DNA of 64,000 nucleotides from an uncultured Collinsella sp. (GTDB lineage Bacteria; Actinomycetota; Coriobacteriia; Coriobacteriales; Coriobacteriaceae). The notes under the pieces were generated by a model. It was not told where the DNA came from. It saw only the letters and a program-made list of their open reading frames with translations, and ran no database searches. Of the stretch, positions 26,984 to 34,899 are shown piece after piece. The position numbers and the translations under genes are program-made. Location: NCBI GenBank assembly GCA_902492935.1, contig CABUNJ010000003.1:42578-106577 (forward strand). Reading direction: 5' to 3'. Position 1 is the stretch's first letter. Each line of letters begins with the position of its first letter.

Positions 26984-27664
26984 ATGGAGGCTTACAAGCA
27001 AGAGTTCATCAAGTTTATGGTCGAGTCCGACGTCCTTAAGTTCGGCAGCTTTACGCTCAAGAGCGGCCGTCAGTCCCCGTTCTTTATGAACGCCGGCGCT
27101 TACGTGACGGGCTATCAGCTCAAGAAGCTGGGCGAGTATTACGCCCAAGCCATCCACGATAACTTTGGCGACGACTTTGATGTGCTGTTTGGACCGGCCT
27201 ACAAGGGTATTCCGCTGGCCGTCGTGACCGCAATTGCCTACCACGAGCTGTACGGCAAGGAGGTCAAGTACTGCTGCGACCGCAAGGAGGCCAAGGACCA
27301 CGGTGCCGATAAGGGCAACCTGCTGGGTTATGAGCCCAAGGACGGCGACCGTGTGGTCATGGTCGAGGACGTTACCACCAGCGGCAAGTCCATCGACGAG
27401 ACCTATCCCAAGGTCAAGGCTGCTGCCGATGTCGAGATCAAGGGCCTGATCGTGTCCCTCAACCGCATGGAGGTCGGCAAGGGCGGTGTGACCACCGCGC
27501 AGAAGGAGATCGAGGCCAAGTACGGTTTCCCCGTTGCGAGCATCGTCTCCATGGCTGAGGTCGTCGAGACCCTCTACAACCACGAGATCGACGGCAAGGT
27601 TGTCATCGACGACGAGCTCAAGACCGCCATCGACGCCTACTACGAGCAGTACGGAGCGCGTTAG
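26984..27664 (+). CDS. pyrE: orotate phosphoribosyltransferase
   Basis: A 226-residue type I phosphoribosyltransferase with the PRPP loop VVMVEDVTTSGKS (about 124-136) and the family N-terminus FGSFTLKSGRQSPFFMNAG. It joins orotate to PRPP to make OMP, the fifth step of UMP synthesis. It stands alone here without other pyr genes. SD GAGAGGAG before ATG. The stop codon is fused to the first base of a family T element. Confidence 0.96.
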   Translation: MEAYKQEFIKFMVESDVLKFGSFTLKSGRQSPFFMNAGAYVTGYQLKKLGEYYAQAIHDNFGDDFDVLFGPAYKGIPLAVVTAIAYHELYGKEVKYCCDRKEAKDHGADKGNLLGYEPKDGDRVVMVEDVTTSGKSIDETYPKVKAAADVEIKGLIVSLNRMEVGKGGVTTAQKEIEAKYGFPVASIVSMAEVVETLYNHEIDGKVVIDDELKTAIDAYYEQYGAR

Positions 27665-27835
27665 TTACGGCGTTTTACCAAACGCCGTAACTGCTCGACG
27701 CTGCGCGGGCCGCATTTGGACAATCTGACGTTCAACTTCAAGGGCGCGACCAGAAGGTCAGCGCCCTTTCGTTTCACGTCACCTTGTCTCAAATGCGACC
27801 CGCTCGCTGTCGTTGCCGAAACATCGGCGTTGCCG
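27664..27835 (+). repeat. family T structured element, copy 1
   Basis: Hairpin 1: GTTACGGCGTTT / AAACGCCGTAAC (27664-27691). Outer stem: GCGGGCCGCATTTG (27705-27718) with CAAATGCGACCCGC (27790-27803). Inner stem: AAGGGCGC / GCGCCCTT around the loop GACCAGAAGGTCA (27748-27760). Conserved unpaired segments include CTGCTCGACGCTGC and CAATCTGACGTTCAA. It begins within the pyrE stop codon. Confidence 0.85.
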
Positions 27836-27836
27836 G

Positions 27837-27868
27837 ACTAGTCATTGGGGACGTTCATAAATGACTAC
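27837..27868 (+). repeat. family A repeat, copy 4
   Basis: GACTAGTCATT / AATGACTA arms around GGGGACGTTCATA, directly after the family T element. Confidence 0.85.
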
Positions 27869-27876
27869 TCAGGAAT

Positions 27877-27940
27877 GAGCGTAGATAATCTCCCGTTTTT
27901 GGCCTGTGTGCGGGCTCAAAGTGGGAGATTATCCGCGCTC
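27877..27940 (+). repeat. family D hairpin, copy 1 (left of fic)
   Basis: Arms GAGCGTAGATAATCTCCC (27877-27894) and GGGAGATTATCCGCGCTC (27923-27940), two mismatches. The same 60-75 base element stands on the other side of the fic gene in the same orientation. Confidence 0.85.
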
Positions 27941-27966
27941 GCTTTAATTTGCCTGGGCTGCGATGC

Positions 27967-29139
27967 CTATCTAATCGGCTCGGCGTCTTCCCTGAGAATC
28001 GAAAGATACTCTTCATACCCGTACTGTCGGTATCTCTGTCTTGACTCGTCGAGAGGACGGAGGATACCCAATTCTTCAAATGATTTGACGAGCGAGCTCG
28101 CGGTACTCCTGCCGATATCGAGTTGGGCAGCGATGAATGCGGTGTCGACGATGGGGTGCTCTTCAAGAATGCCCAACAGCCTTTGCCCGTTTGCAGCAGT
28201 CCTTCCGAGATTTTCGGTAATGGTTGCTGTGGAACGGTTATGGAGGTCAACAAGGTTTTTTAAAGACCCTACCGAGTCCTTCGCACTCTCGAGAAGACTG
28301 TTACAGAAAAACTCTATCCATTCCTCGTAAGTGCCTCTCTCCCTTACGGATGTGAGTTGCCGGTAGTACTCGCTTCGATTTTTCTTGAACTGGAACGATG
28401 GATAGAACAAGCAAGAATGAAGAACGCCATCATTGATGAGCATAAGTGTAATGAGAAGCCTGCCCAGGCGACCGTTTCCGTCTAGGAATGGATGGGCAGT
28501 TTCAAATTGGTAATGGACGAGCGCCGCCCGCACAATCGGATCCATTTCGACTTGAGGCTCATTGATAAAGCGTTCGAGGTCCTGGAGCGTGTTACTCAAA
28601 TCTTCAATGTTTGGAGGGACAAACGATGCGGTTGCAATGGTGCAGCCTGAGGGGCCAATCCAGTTTTGTGAGGAGCGCAGCTCGCCTGGATTCTTCTCCG
28701 TTCCGCGCACTCCGTCCAGCAGGACCGCATGAACTTGCCTAAGAAGTCTCGTGCACAAGGGCATCTTTTTGAGCAGTTCTACGCCGCGGTCGACAGCACG
28801 GACGTAATTCACGACGTCTGCGACATCTTTATGATGGAGTTGTGTTTGCGATGGGCTGAGCAGATCGTCAAACGTGCACTGGGTTCCCTCAATTTGCGAA
28901 GAAAGGAGTGCTTCTTTGCGCACGTACATTGTCAGATACATGTCGGCGTTGGGAACAAAGTAGAGCATGCCTTCAAGCTCTCCAAGCTTTCGTGAGCATG
29001 CGGAAAGCGTGCGATAGGTTTCCTCGGTGAGGTTTAGCTGCCTCAATGATTGCAAGGGCGTTGGAAAAAACGAATAGTAAGCCAATTTCCCCGATAGATT
29101 ATTGCGGAGCGTTCCCTGGCCGTTCTCCTCGATTTGCAT
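27967..29139 (-). CDS. Fic-domain protein, class II, with C-terminal winged helix
   Basis: About 390 residues. N-terminal Fic_N region with the inhibitory motif SSQIEG (about 80-85, E84), Fic core with the catalytic HPFLDGNGRLGR (216-227), and a C-terminal winged helix (about 325-375; IDTAFIAAQLDIG-like). Fic proteins transfer AMP from ATP to a hydroxyl side chain; the inhibitory glutamate keeps the enzyme off until displaced. Codon use and GC are clearly lower than in neighbours, and direct copies of family D flank it, which suggests transfer. ATG 29139 has GGAGGGC at ideal spacing; an ATG four codons upstream would overlap that SD. No antitoxin gene is adjacent. Confidence 0.9.
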   Translation of the reverse strand: MQIEENGQGTLRNNLSGKLAYYSFFPTPLQSLRQLNLTEETYRTLSACSRKLGELEGMLYFVPNADMYLTMYVRKEALLSSQIEGTQCTFDDLLSPSQTQLHHKDVADVVNYVRAVDRGVELLKKMPLCTRLLRQVHAVLLDGVRGTEKNPGELRSSQNWIGPSGCTIATASFVPPNIEDLSNTLQDLERFINEPQVEMDPIVRAALVHYQFETAHPFLDGNGRLGRLLITLMLINDGVLHSCLFYPSFQFKKNRSEYYRQLTSVRERGTYEEWIEFFCNSLLESAKDSVGSLKNLVDLHNRSTATITENLGRTAANGQRLLGILEEHPIVDTAFIAAQLDIGRSTASSLVKSFEELGILRPLDESRQRYRQYGYEEYLSILREDAEPIR

Positions 29140-29165
29140 CGCGCCCTCCATATCTTTAGTGCCGG

Positions 29166-29219
29166 AAACTCGTTATTAGGCTAATCATATCAATTCTAAT
29201 AACGAGTTTAAGGATTAAA
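29166..29219 (-). promoter_or_regulatory. palindromic operator before fic
   Basis: Perfect 14-bp arms AAACTCGTTATTAG (29166-29179) and CTAATAACGAGTTT (29206-29219). Further half-sites GTTATTA occur at about 29231 and 29270. The region is AT rich and only 27 bases from the start codon; binding by the Fic protein's own winged helix is plausible. Confidence 0.6.
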
Positions 29220-29312
29220 TAGTTATTAGGATTGATGTAAACAATCTAATGATGAGAAGTCGTTATTACTTGACCATGGAGCTCGGCTTGGTACAAGGGG
29301 GTCATCCAAAAT

Positions 29313-29382
29313 GAACGTGGATAATCTCCCGTTTTTGGCTCGGTGACGGCCTCAAAGTCAAAGTGGGAGATTATCCACGTTC
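29313..29382 (+). repeat. family D hairpin, copy 2 (right of fic)
   Basis: Perfect 18-bp arms GAACGTGGATAATCTCCC (29313-29330) and GGGAGATTATCCACGTTC (29365-29382), with the shared GTTTTTGGC after the left arm. Confidence 0.85.
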
Positions 29383-29458
29383 GCTAGTTAAGTGTCCAAA
29401 AATCCACACTCGCCAAACCTACCAAAAAGGGACGGGTTTATTTTGGCACGTTTCGGTC

Positions 29459-29673
29459 GGTATCAGGAAGTGTCAGGGACGGGGCGGCGGCAGGACTCGA
29501 GAGCGAAAAGAAGTATCGGGTTTGGTGCGCCCGCTTCTGCCCGTCCCGTGCGCGGGCGATACTCGGCTTATCGATCCGCGATGCAAAGGAGACGCTCCAT
29601 TCCACGAGCGCTACCGGGAAGGGCTCGCGATTCGAGCCCTCGCCTTAGCATTTGAACCATTTGGCACTATAAT
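29459..29673 (+). promoter_or_regulatory. promoter region of the PTS EIIA gene
   Basis: Box 1 GGTATCAGGAAGTGTCAG (29459-29476), box 2 GCGAAAAGAAGTATCGG (29503-29519) and GATACT (29558-29563) match the region before the GH1 gene: box 2 to GATACT is 55 bases in both. TTCTGC stands 17 bases before GATACT. A second possible promoter is TTAGCA - 17 - TATAAT (29668-29673), nearer the gene. Confidence 0.5.
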
Positions 29674-29722
29674 TACCGTAGGCATGCGCACAACGTTGCG
29701 CTTAATCAAGAGGAGAAAACGT

Positions 29723-30259
29723 ATGGGTCTGTTTGACATGTTCAAGAAGAAGGCTGAGCCCGCGGCTGCCGCTGCTCCGGCCTCCATCTCTGCTTCTGCT
29801 GGCGCCGACGTCCTGTGCTCGCCCGTCAAGGGTAAGGTCATCAAGATGGCCGACGTGCCCGATCCCGTCTTTGGTGGCGAGGTTCTGGGCAAGGGCTGTG
29901 CCGTGTGGCCCGAGGATGATCTGGTCTACGCTCCCTGCGACGGTAAGGTGACCGTCACCATGGGTCACGCCGTGGGTCTGCAGTCCGATAGCGGCATCGA
30001 GGTTCTGGTGCACGTTGGCGTCGATACCGTCAACATGAACGGCGACGGCTTCGAGGGCTTCGTCAAGGCTGACGACGTTGTGAAGGCTGGCCAGCCCATC
30101 CTCAAGATCGACCGCGCCAAGATTGCTGCCGCCGGTTACAAGGACTGCGTCGTCGTGGCCGTGTCCAACACCGCCGAGTTTGCCGATGTCGAACTCGCCG
30201 TCGAGGCCGACTCCGCTGTCGCCGCCGGTGACGCCATCGTTAAGGTCGTCCGCAAGTAA
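29723..30259 (+). CDS. PTS glucose-type EIIA protein
   Basis: A 178-residue soluble EIIA of the glucose family. After a short Ala-rich tail the domain begins at about residue 28 (LCSPVKGKVI). The phosphorylated His is H97 in EVLVHVGVDTV, with the supporting H82 in GHAVGL. It receives phosphate from HPr and passes it to a sugar-specific EIIB; in many bacteria it serves several permeases. As a free-standing EIIA it probably serves permeases encoded elsewhere. ATG 29723 follows AGAGGAG; the frame extends upstream without another good start. Confidence 0.93.
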   Translation: MGLFDMFKKKAEPAAAAAPASISASAGADVLCSPVKGKVIKMADVPDPVFGGEVLGKGCAVWPEDDLVYAPCDGKVTVTMGHAVGLQSDSGIEVLVHVGVDTVNMNGDGFEGFVKADDVVKAGQPILKIDRAKIAAAGYKDCVVVAVSNTAEFADVELAVEADSAVAAGDAIVKVVRK

Positions 30260-30285
30260 ACTGCGGCATCCAAAGGATGTGCAAG

Positions 30286-30315
30286 GGTGGTCGGGTTTTC
30301 CGGCCACCTTTTTTA
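30286..30315 (+). terminator. rho-independent terminator
   Basis: GGTGGTCGG-GTTTT-CCGGCCACC followed by six T, just after the EIIA stop codon. Confidence 0.9.
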
Positions 30316-30495
30316 TTGCACCGCGGGAAAGCGTTTTATTGCACGTTGGGCGGGCTTGCAAACCGTTCGGACGCTAAAACGAACCGACCGTGCCTTCGCG
30401 TTGCCGAGGGTGTTCATAAGCGGATAGTATGGGCTTACTTATTACAACGTGCGCCGCGTCTGGGAAGCGCAGTGCCGCTCATTGGGAGGAACAAC

Positions 30496-31053
30496 ATGAA
30501 AAAGAAGCTGCTGCTTGCGCCCCTCATGGCCGTCTTGGTTGCATGTGTGGTCGTGCTTTTCGGCTGTGGAGGTCCTTCGGTTGAGGAGCTCATCACCGAG
30601 GATCTTACGACGCAGTTTGACGAGGTCAAGAACGGTGGCGACGACTTCCTCTCTGGTCTGGAGGAGGCTTCGGGCGACGAGTTCGAGCAGCTGGGTATCG
30701 ATCCCAAGGAGTATGCCAAGACCTATCTCGAGGGCTTTGACTACAAGATCGGCGACGTGACGGTCGACGAGGACAAGGGTGTCGCGACTGCCGAGGCCTC
30801 CATCACATGCAAGTCTATGAACAAGATCGTCGAGGACTTCTCCACCCAGTATCAGGAGAAGGTTGCCGCGCTTGATACGGTTCCTTCCGATGACGAGCTG
30901 TACAAGATGGCCGGTCAGGTTATGGTCGATGTGACCAAGGCCACCGAGCCCAGGAAGACCACGGTTATCTTCAAGTACACCTGCAACGACGACGGCGAGT
31001 GGTCTGCCGACGACTCCGTCAACTCCGAGATGATGGATGCAATGCTGAGCTAG
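30496..31053 (+). CDS. small lipoprotein, unknown function
   Basis: A 185-residue lipoprotein with signal peptide and lipobox LFGC (Cys about 24). The mature part is acidic and partly helical, with a beta half (ITCKSMNKIVEDF, TTVIFKYTCNDDGEWSAD) like the DUF5105 family; that match is from memory and moderate. ATG 30496 has GGGAGGA. It is followed by family T copy 2, so it is probably monocistronic. Confidence 0.8.
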   Translation: MKKKLLLAPLMAVLVACVVVLFGCGGPSVEELITEDLTTQFDEVKNGGDDFLSGLEEASGDEFEQLGIDPKEYAKTYLEGFDYKIGDVTVDEDKGVATAEASITCKSMNKIVEDFSTQYQEKVAALDTVPSDDELYKMAGQVMVDVTKATEPRKTTVIFKYTCNDDGEWSADDSVNSEMMDAMLS

Positions 31054-31071
31054 TTCGTTGCGCGGTAGTTC

Positions 31072-31245
31072 GTTACGGCGTTTTACCAAACGCCGTAACT
31101 GCTCGACGCTGCAAACGCCCCTAAGCGGCAATCTGACGTTCAATTTCAAGGGCGCGACCAGAAGGTCAGCGCCCTTTCATTTCACGTCACCTTGCTCGCT
31201 TAGGGGCGTTTTCGCTGTCCGTTCTCTACCTGCGGCGTTGCCATG
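31072..31245 (+). repeat. family T structured element, copy 2
   Basis: Hairpin 1 GTTACGGCGTTT / AAACGCCGTAAC (31072-31099); outer stem AAACGCCCCTAAGCG (31113-31127) with CGCTTAGGGGCGTTT (31197-31211), 15 perfect pairs; inner stem AAGGGCGC / GCGCCCTT around GACCAGAAGGTCA (31056 omitted; loop at 31156-31168). The conserved tail CTACCTGCGGCGTTGCC follows. Confidence 0.85.
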
Positions 31246-31246
31246 G

Positions 31247-31312
31247 TGGTCATTGGGAAGGCGGCAGCTGGGGACGTTCTTTTTCTGCCGGCAGTTGGGA
31301 CACTCCTTGTGC
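31247..31312 (+). repeat. family A variant after family T copy 2
   Basis: Cores CTGGGGACGTTCTTT and GTTGGGACACTCCTT in the same order as at 5350-5403 (minus strand), with GCCGGCAG-like arms. Confidence 0.55.
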
Positions 31313-31365
31313 CAGCGTTGCATCGAGTGCTTGGGAAACCGCGACCCGGTTTTTGGCCGAATAGT

Positions 31366-31504
31366 GGGTCGCATTTTCCGGATGGGGTGGGTTGCGGAAA
31401 GTGCGACCCGGAATATTGCTCTGAAACGGGATGCCGTTTCTCCGACGCGCCTCAAACGGAAAGCGCATCCCATTCCGGAGCTCCAAAACGGGATGCGCTT
31501 TCCG
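31366..31504. repeat. family F hairpins, two in tandem
   Basis: F1: GGGTCGCATTTTCCG (31366-31380) with CGGAAAGTGCGACCC (31395-31409). F2: CGGAAAGCGCATCCC (31457-31471) with GGGATGCGCTTTCCG (31490-31504), perfect. Between them is a short AAACGGGATGCCGTTT palindrome. The 492 bases between the lipoprotein and the phosphatase hold only repeats. Confidence 0.8.
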
Positions 31505-31545
31505 CGCGGAAGAATTGTCGCAGCTGCGTTAAGCAGTGTCGCTCG

Positions 31546-32214
31546 TTACTCGCCCAGAATCAGCGCCGCGAGCTCTGCCTGGGTGTCCACCACGTAGTCG
31601 GCGCCGGCGGCTTCCAGCTCTGCGCGGCCGCGGAAGCCCCAGCTGACGCCCGCGCTCCTAAGGCCGGCGTTGTGGCCGGTCAGGATATCGACATTGGAAT
31701 CGCCCACATAGAGCGTGGCTGCCGGATCGGCGCCCAGCTCCTCCATCACATGCAGCGTGACGGGTGCTTCGGGCTTAGGCGGAAACGCGTCAACACGGCC
31801 CTGCACCAGCGCAAAGCGCTCGGAACCAAAATACTTCTCGATAAGCGGAGCCGCCGAGATGTGGTCCTTGTTGGTGAGCACGGCAAGCTGCACGCCCGCG
31901 GCACGCAGGCGGTCGAGCATCTCGATTGTGCCGGCATAGGGGGCGGTGTGGTCCTCCTTGTGCTCGCCGTAGTAAGCCCTAAACTCGGCAAGCGTTTGCT
32001 CAAACATACGGTTGTCGCCCGCATACTCGGCGGGCATAAAGCGTTCAACCAGCTTGAGCATGCCGTTTCCCACCTTGTAGCGGTACTCGTCTACGGCAAA
32101 CGTGGGCCAGCCGTGCATCTCGCAGGTATGGTTGCCGGCGGCCGCCAGGTCCTCGAGTGTGTTGAGGATGGTGCCGTCCAGATCAAAAATCACATGGGAA
32201 AAAGCTGCTGCCAT
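31546..32214 (-). CDS. HAD-superfamily phosphatase, phosphoglycolate phosphatase-like
   Basis: A 222-residue HAD hydrolase: motif I FDLDGTILNT, helical cap (about 20-85), motif II LAVLTNKD, motif III Lys region and motif IV VGDSNVDILTGHNAG. Such enzymes hydrolyse small phosphate esters; phosphoglycolate is the usual assignment but the substrate is not fixed by sequence. ATG 32214 has GGAG with good spacing, so the longer frame is discarded. It lies 105 bases downstream of hypE and might belong to its transcript, though no functional link is known. Confidence 0.85.
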   Translation of the reverse strand: MAAAFSHVIFDLDGTILNTLEDLAAAGNHTCEMHGWPTFAVDEYRYKVGNGMLKLVERFMPAEYAGDNRMFEQTLAEFRAYYGEHKEDHTAPYAGTIEMLDRLRAAGVQLAVLTNKDHISAAPLIEKYFGSERFALVQGRVDAFPPKPEAPVTLHVMEELGADPAATLYVGDSNVDILTGHNAGLRSAGVSWGFRGRAELEAAGADYVVDTQAELAALILGE

Positions 32215-32319
32215 GGGTGCTCCTGCCACTTGAGTTGTAAAACGCACCCCATGATACTGGGCATGCGTGCCGGGCATGTTTGGAATCTGAATATCTTTAA
32301 TAGCCCTGAGCCTTTGTCG

Positions 32320-33354
32320 TTAGCAAATCCTCGGCAGCTGCTCTCCCACGAGCATGTCGAGGATGCGGGTCGAACCCCAGCCGGTGCGCACGCGCACGGC
32401 GGGACGGGCGCCCTCGGCAAGCGGCAGCACGCGACCGATGACGGCGGCATTCTCGCCGTAGCGGGCGGCGCGCATGGCGCTCAGCGCGGCATCGGCTTGC
32501 TCGGTCGGCACGACGGCAACCATCTTGCCCTCGTTTGCCACCTGCAGCACATCGTAGCCGAGCATCTCGCAGGCGGCCTGCACGTCGGGACGCACGGGCA
32601 CGGCGTCCTCGTCGACCTCCATGGCAACATTGCTGGCCTGGGCAAACTCGTTGAGTGTGGACGCCAGGCCACCGCGCGTGGGGTCGCGAAAGCAACGCGT
32701 GCCGGGTGCTGCGGCCAGAACGTCGGCAATCAGGTGGTTGAGCGGTGCGGCATCGCTTTCAATCGTGCTCGAAAACGCCAGGCCCTCGCGTTGGCTCATG
32801 ATGGCGATGCCGTGGTCGCCCAGCGTACCCGAGACCAGGATGACATCGCCGGGGCGGCAGTTGGCGCCGCTGAGTGCCACGCCCGCGGGCACCTCGCCCA
32901 CGCCGGCGGTATTGATATAGACGCCGTCGGCTCCGCCGCGCTCGACCACCTTGGTGTCGCCCGTGATTATGGACACGCCTGCCTCGCGTGCCGTCTCGGC
33001 CATCGTCTGCACAATCTGGCGGAGCTTATCCATGGGATAACCCTCTTCAAGGATAAAGCCGCACGACAGGTAGCGCACGTGGGCGCCCGAGGTCGCGACG
33101 TCGTTGACGGTTCCGCATACGGCGAGACGGCCGATGTTGCCGCCGGGGAAGAACTGCGGCGAGACTACAAAGCTGTCGGTCGACATGGCGATGCGCCCGC
33201 TCGCGGGCAGCGCGGCGACGCCGGCATCGTTGCCTTCGAGCAGCTCGGGCGACCCAAAGGCATCTAAAAAGACCTCATCGATGATGCGCTTCATCATCTG
33301 TCCGCCAGAGCCGTGGCCCAACAGGACGGTGCTATCGGTGATGCTATGGGACAT
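32320..33354 (-). CDS. hypE: hydrogenase maturation protein HypE
   Basis: A 344-residue HypE of the PurM/ThiL fold: LLGHGSGGQMM at the start, STDSFVVSP, VNDVATSGA and DPTRGGLAS inside, and the C-terminal PRIC whose Cys receives the carbamoyl group from HypF. HypE dehydrates that group to thiocyanate, the source of the CN ligands of the NiFe centre. ATG 33354 lies eight bases from GGAG; a TTG two codons earlier is less likely. Last hyp gene of the operon. Confidence 0.96.
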   Translation of the reverse strand: MSHSITDSTVLLGHGSGGQMMKRIIDEVFLDAFGSPELLEGNDAGVAALPASGRIAMSTDSFVVSPQFFPGGNIGRLAVCGTVNDVATSGAHVRYLSCGFILEEGYPMDKLRQIVQTMAETAREAGVSIITGDTKVVERGGADGVYINTAGVGEVPAGVALSGANCRPGDVILVSGTLGDHGIAIMSQREGLAFSSTIESDAAPLNHLIADVLAAAPGTRCFRDPTRGGLASTLNEFAQASNVAMEVDEDAVPVRPDVQAACEMLGYDVLQVANEGKMVAVVPTEQADAALSAMRAARYGENAAVIGRVLPLAEGARPAVRVRTGWGSTRILDMLVGEQLPRIC

Positions 33355-33402
33355 ATCCAAAACTCCAATCGTGGGTGGTGCCGGTGTGCGGGTGCGTCCG
33401 GG

Positions 33403-34515
33403 CTAGTCGCGATAACGGTAGTGTGCCGCGCAGCTGCCTTCGGAGCTCACCATACACGGTCCGACAGGATGCTCGGGCGTGCAGGTGCGGCCAAAAAGCG
33501 GGCAGCCGCTCGGTGCAATGGCCCCGCGAAGCACGTCGCCGCAGCGGCATCCGCGCGGCTCGACCGTCGGCTCAACGGGCACGTCAAAGCGAGCACGGGC
33601 ATCAAAGCGCGAGAATTCGGGACGAATGGCGAGTCCCGAAGCCGCAATCGACCCCAATCCGCGCCATGTGGTATCGCATGGCTCAAACACCTGCTCGACC
33701 AGCTGGCGCGCCACGGGGTTGCCGTCTGTGTTGACGCCACGGCGGTAGGCGTTGCCAATCGCGGGCTTGCCCTCGACAACCATCTGGACCAGCATGCAGA
33801 TACCCTGCAGGATATCGACCGGTTCAAATCCTGTGACCACGCCCGGGGTATCGAACTCATCGACCAAAAAGCTAAAGGGCGTCAAGCCCGTGATGGTGGC
33901 GACGTGGCCCGGCAGGATAAAGCCGTCGATGGTGGTCTCGGGATCGTTGGCGATGGCACGCAACGCCGGCGGCGTGGTCTTGTGGGCGCAATAGACCGAA
34001 AAGTTCAAAAGCCCACGCGCCTCGGCCTCCAAGATGGCGGCGGCGATGGTGGGCGTCGTAGTCTCAAAGCCCACGCCCATAAAAATGACCGGGCGATCGG
34101 GGTTTTGCTCGGCAATGTCGAGCGCGTCGAGTGGGGAGTAGACGATGCGGATGTCGCGCCCTGCCGCCTTTTGCGCAGCGAGCGAGGTGGACGATCCGGG
34201 CACGCGCATCATGTCGCCAAAGGTGGTGATGATGGCGCCGTCGATGTTGGCGAGCGCGATTGCGTGGTCGATGTCGCGGTTGGCGGTAACGCAGACGGGG
34301 CAGCCCGGTCCGCTCAGCAGCTTGAGCCCGGCCGGCATAATGGAGCGAAAGCCATAGCGGCCGATGCTCACGGTGTGCGTGCCGCAGACTTCCATAAGGT
34401 TGATGGTGTGGTCGCCGACGAGTTCATGGATGCGTTCGATGAGCTCGCGGGCCAGCTTGGAATCGCGAAATGCCGAAAAGTCGATACCGGAGCGAGCCGG
34501 CTGTCCGGCCGCCAC
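33403..34515 (-). CDS. hypD: hydrogenase maturation protein HypD
   Basis: A 370-residue HypD, an iron-sulfur scaffold that assembles the Fe(CN)2CO unit with HypC. MEVCGTHT and SGPGCPVCVT carry active Cys, GVGFETTTP is typical, and the Cys-rich C-terminal part (CRCGDVLRG ... CPLFGRTC ... CMVSSEGSC) binds the 4Fe-4S cluster. GTG start at 34515, whose G is the last base of the hypC stop: translational coupling. Confidence 0.96.
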   Translation of the reverse strand: MAAGQPARSGIDFSAFRDSKLARELIERIHELVGDHTINLMEVCGTHTVSIGRYGFRSIMPAGLKLLSGPGCPVCVTANRDIDHAIALANIDGAIITTFGDMMRVPGSSTSLAAQKAAGRDIRIVYSPLDALDIAEQNPDRPVIFMGVGFETTTPTIAAAILEAEARGLLNFSVYCAHKTTPPALRAIANDPETTIDGFILPGHVATITGLTPFSFLVDEFDTPGVVTGFEPVDILQGICMLVQMVVEGKPAIGNAYRRGVNTDGNPVARQLVEQVFEPCDTTWRGLGSIAASGLAIRPEFSRFDARARFDVPVEPTVEPRGCRCGDVLRGAIAPSGCPLFGRTCTPEHPVGPCMVSSEGSCAAHYRYRD

Positions 34516-34775
34516 TAGTATGCCTCGGCCGGGTTGCTGGCCAGTTGGTCTTCTTCGACCAGTTCGGTCATGGCATTAACGAGCTCGAGCGTTTCTTGCG
34601 CTTCCTGCTCGTCGACGATCTGGATGCCAAAGCCGGCGTGTACGAGAATATAGTCGCCAACCTGCGCCGTCGGCACGAGTCTTAGCGAAACAGGGCGCTC
34701 GATGCCCATCATGTCGACGGTGGCCTTGAGGTCGTCGTCGCGTTTGACTACTTTACCGGGAACGGCAAGGCACAT
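34515..34775 (-). CDS. hypC: hydrogenase maturation chaperone HypC
   Basis: An 86-residue HypC with the essential Cys after the start Met (MCLAVPGKV) and the GDYILVHAGFGIQ strand. It carries the Fe(CN)2CO unit between HypD and the hydrogenase large subunit. The SD AAGGGGA precedes the ATG. About 125 bases separate it from hypF. Confidence 0.96.
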   Translation of the reverse strand: MCLAVPGKVVKRDDDLKATVDMMGIERPVSLRLVPTAQVGDYILVHAGFGIQIVDEQEAQETLELVNAMTELVEEDQLASNPAEAY

Positions 34776-34899
34776 ATTGTTCCCCTTTTATACGCTTTGC
34801 GCTGGACGGGCGCTCAATAATCCATCAGTTGATGGTAGCGCTCGCGGGGTTCGCGGGCAAACGCGTTACGCCTGTGAGACGGCGGCGTGCGAGGGCGAG

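Noticed and set aside
27967..29139. Fic toxin-antitoxin pair
   Set aside because: No small antitoxin gene is adjacent; the inhibitory motif is within the same protein.
29628..29650. tRNA T-arm-like hairpin GGGCTC-GCGATTC-GAGCCC
   Set aside because: The loop is not TTCRANY, and no acceptor stem or anticodon arm can be drawn around it.
31243..33267. A 674-codon plus-strand frame over the phosphatase and hypE
   Set aside because: It begins in palindromic repeats and then mirrors two real genes.
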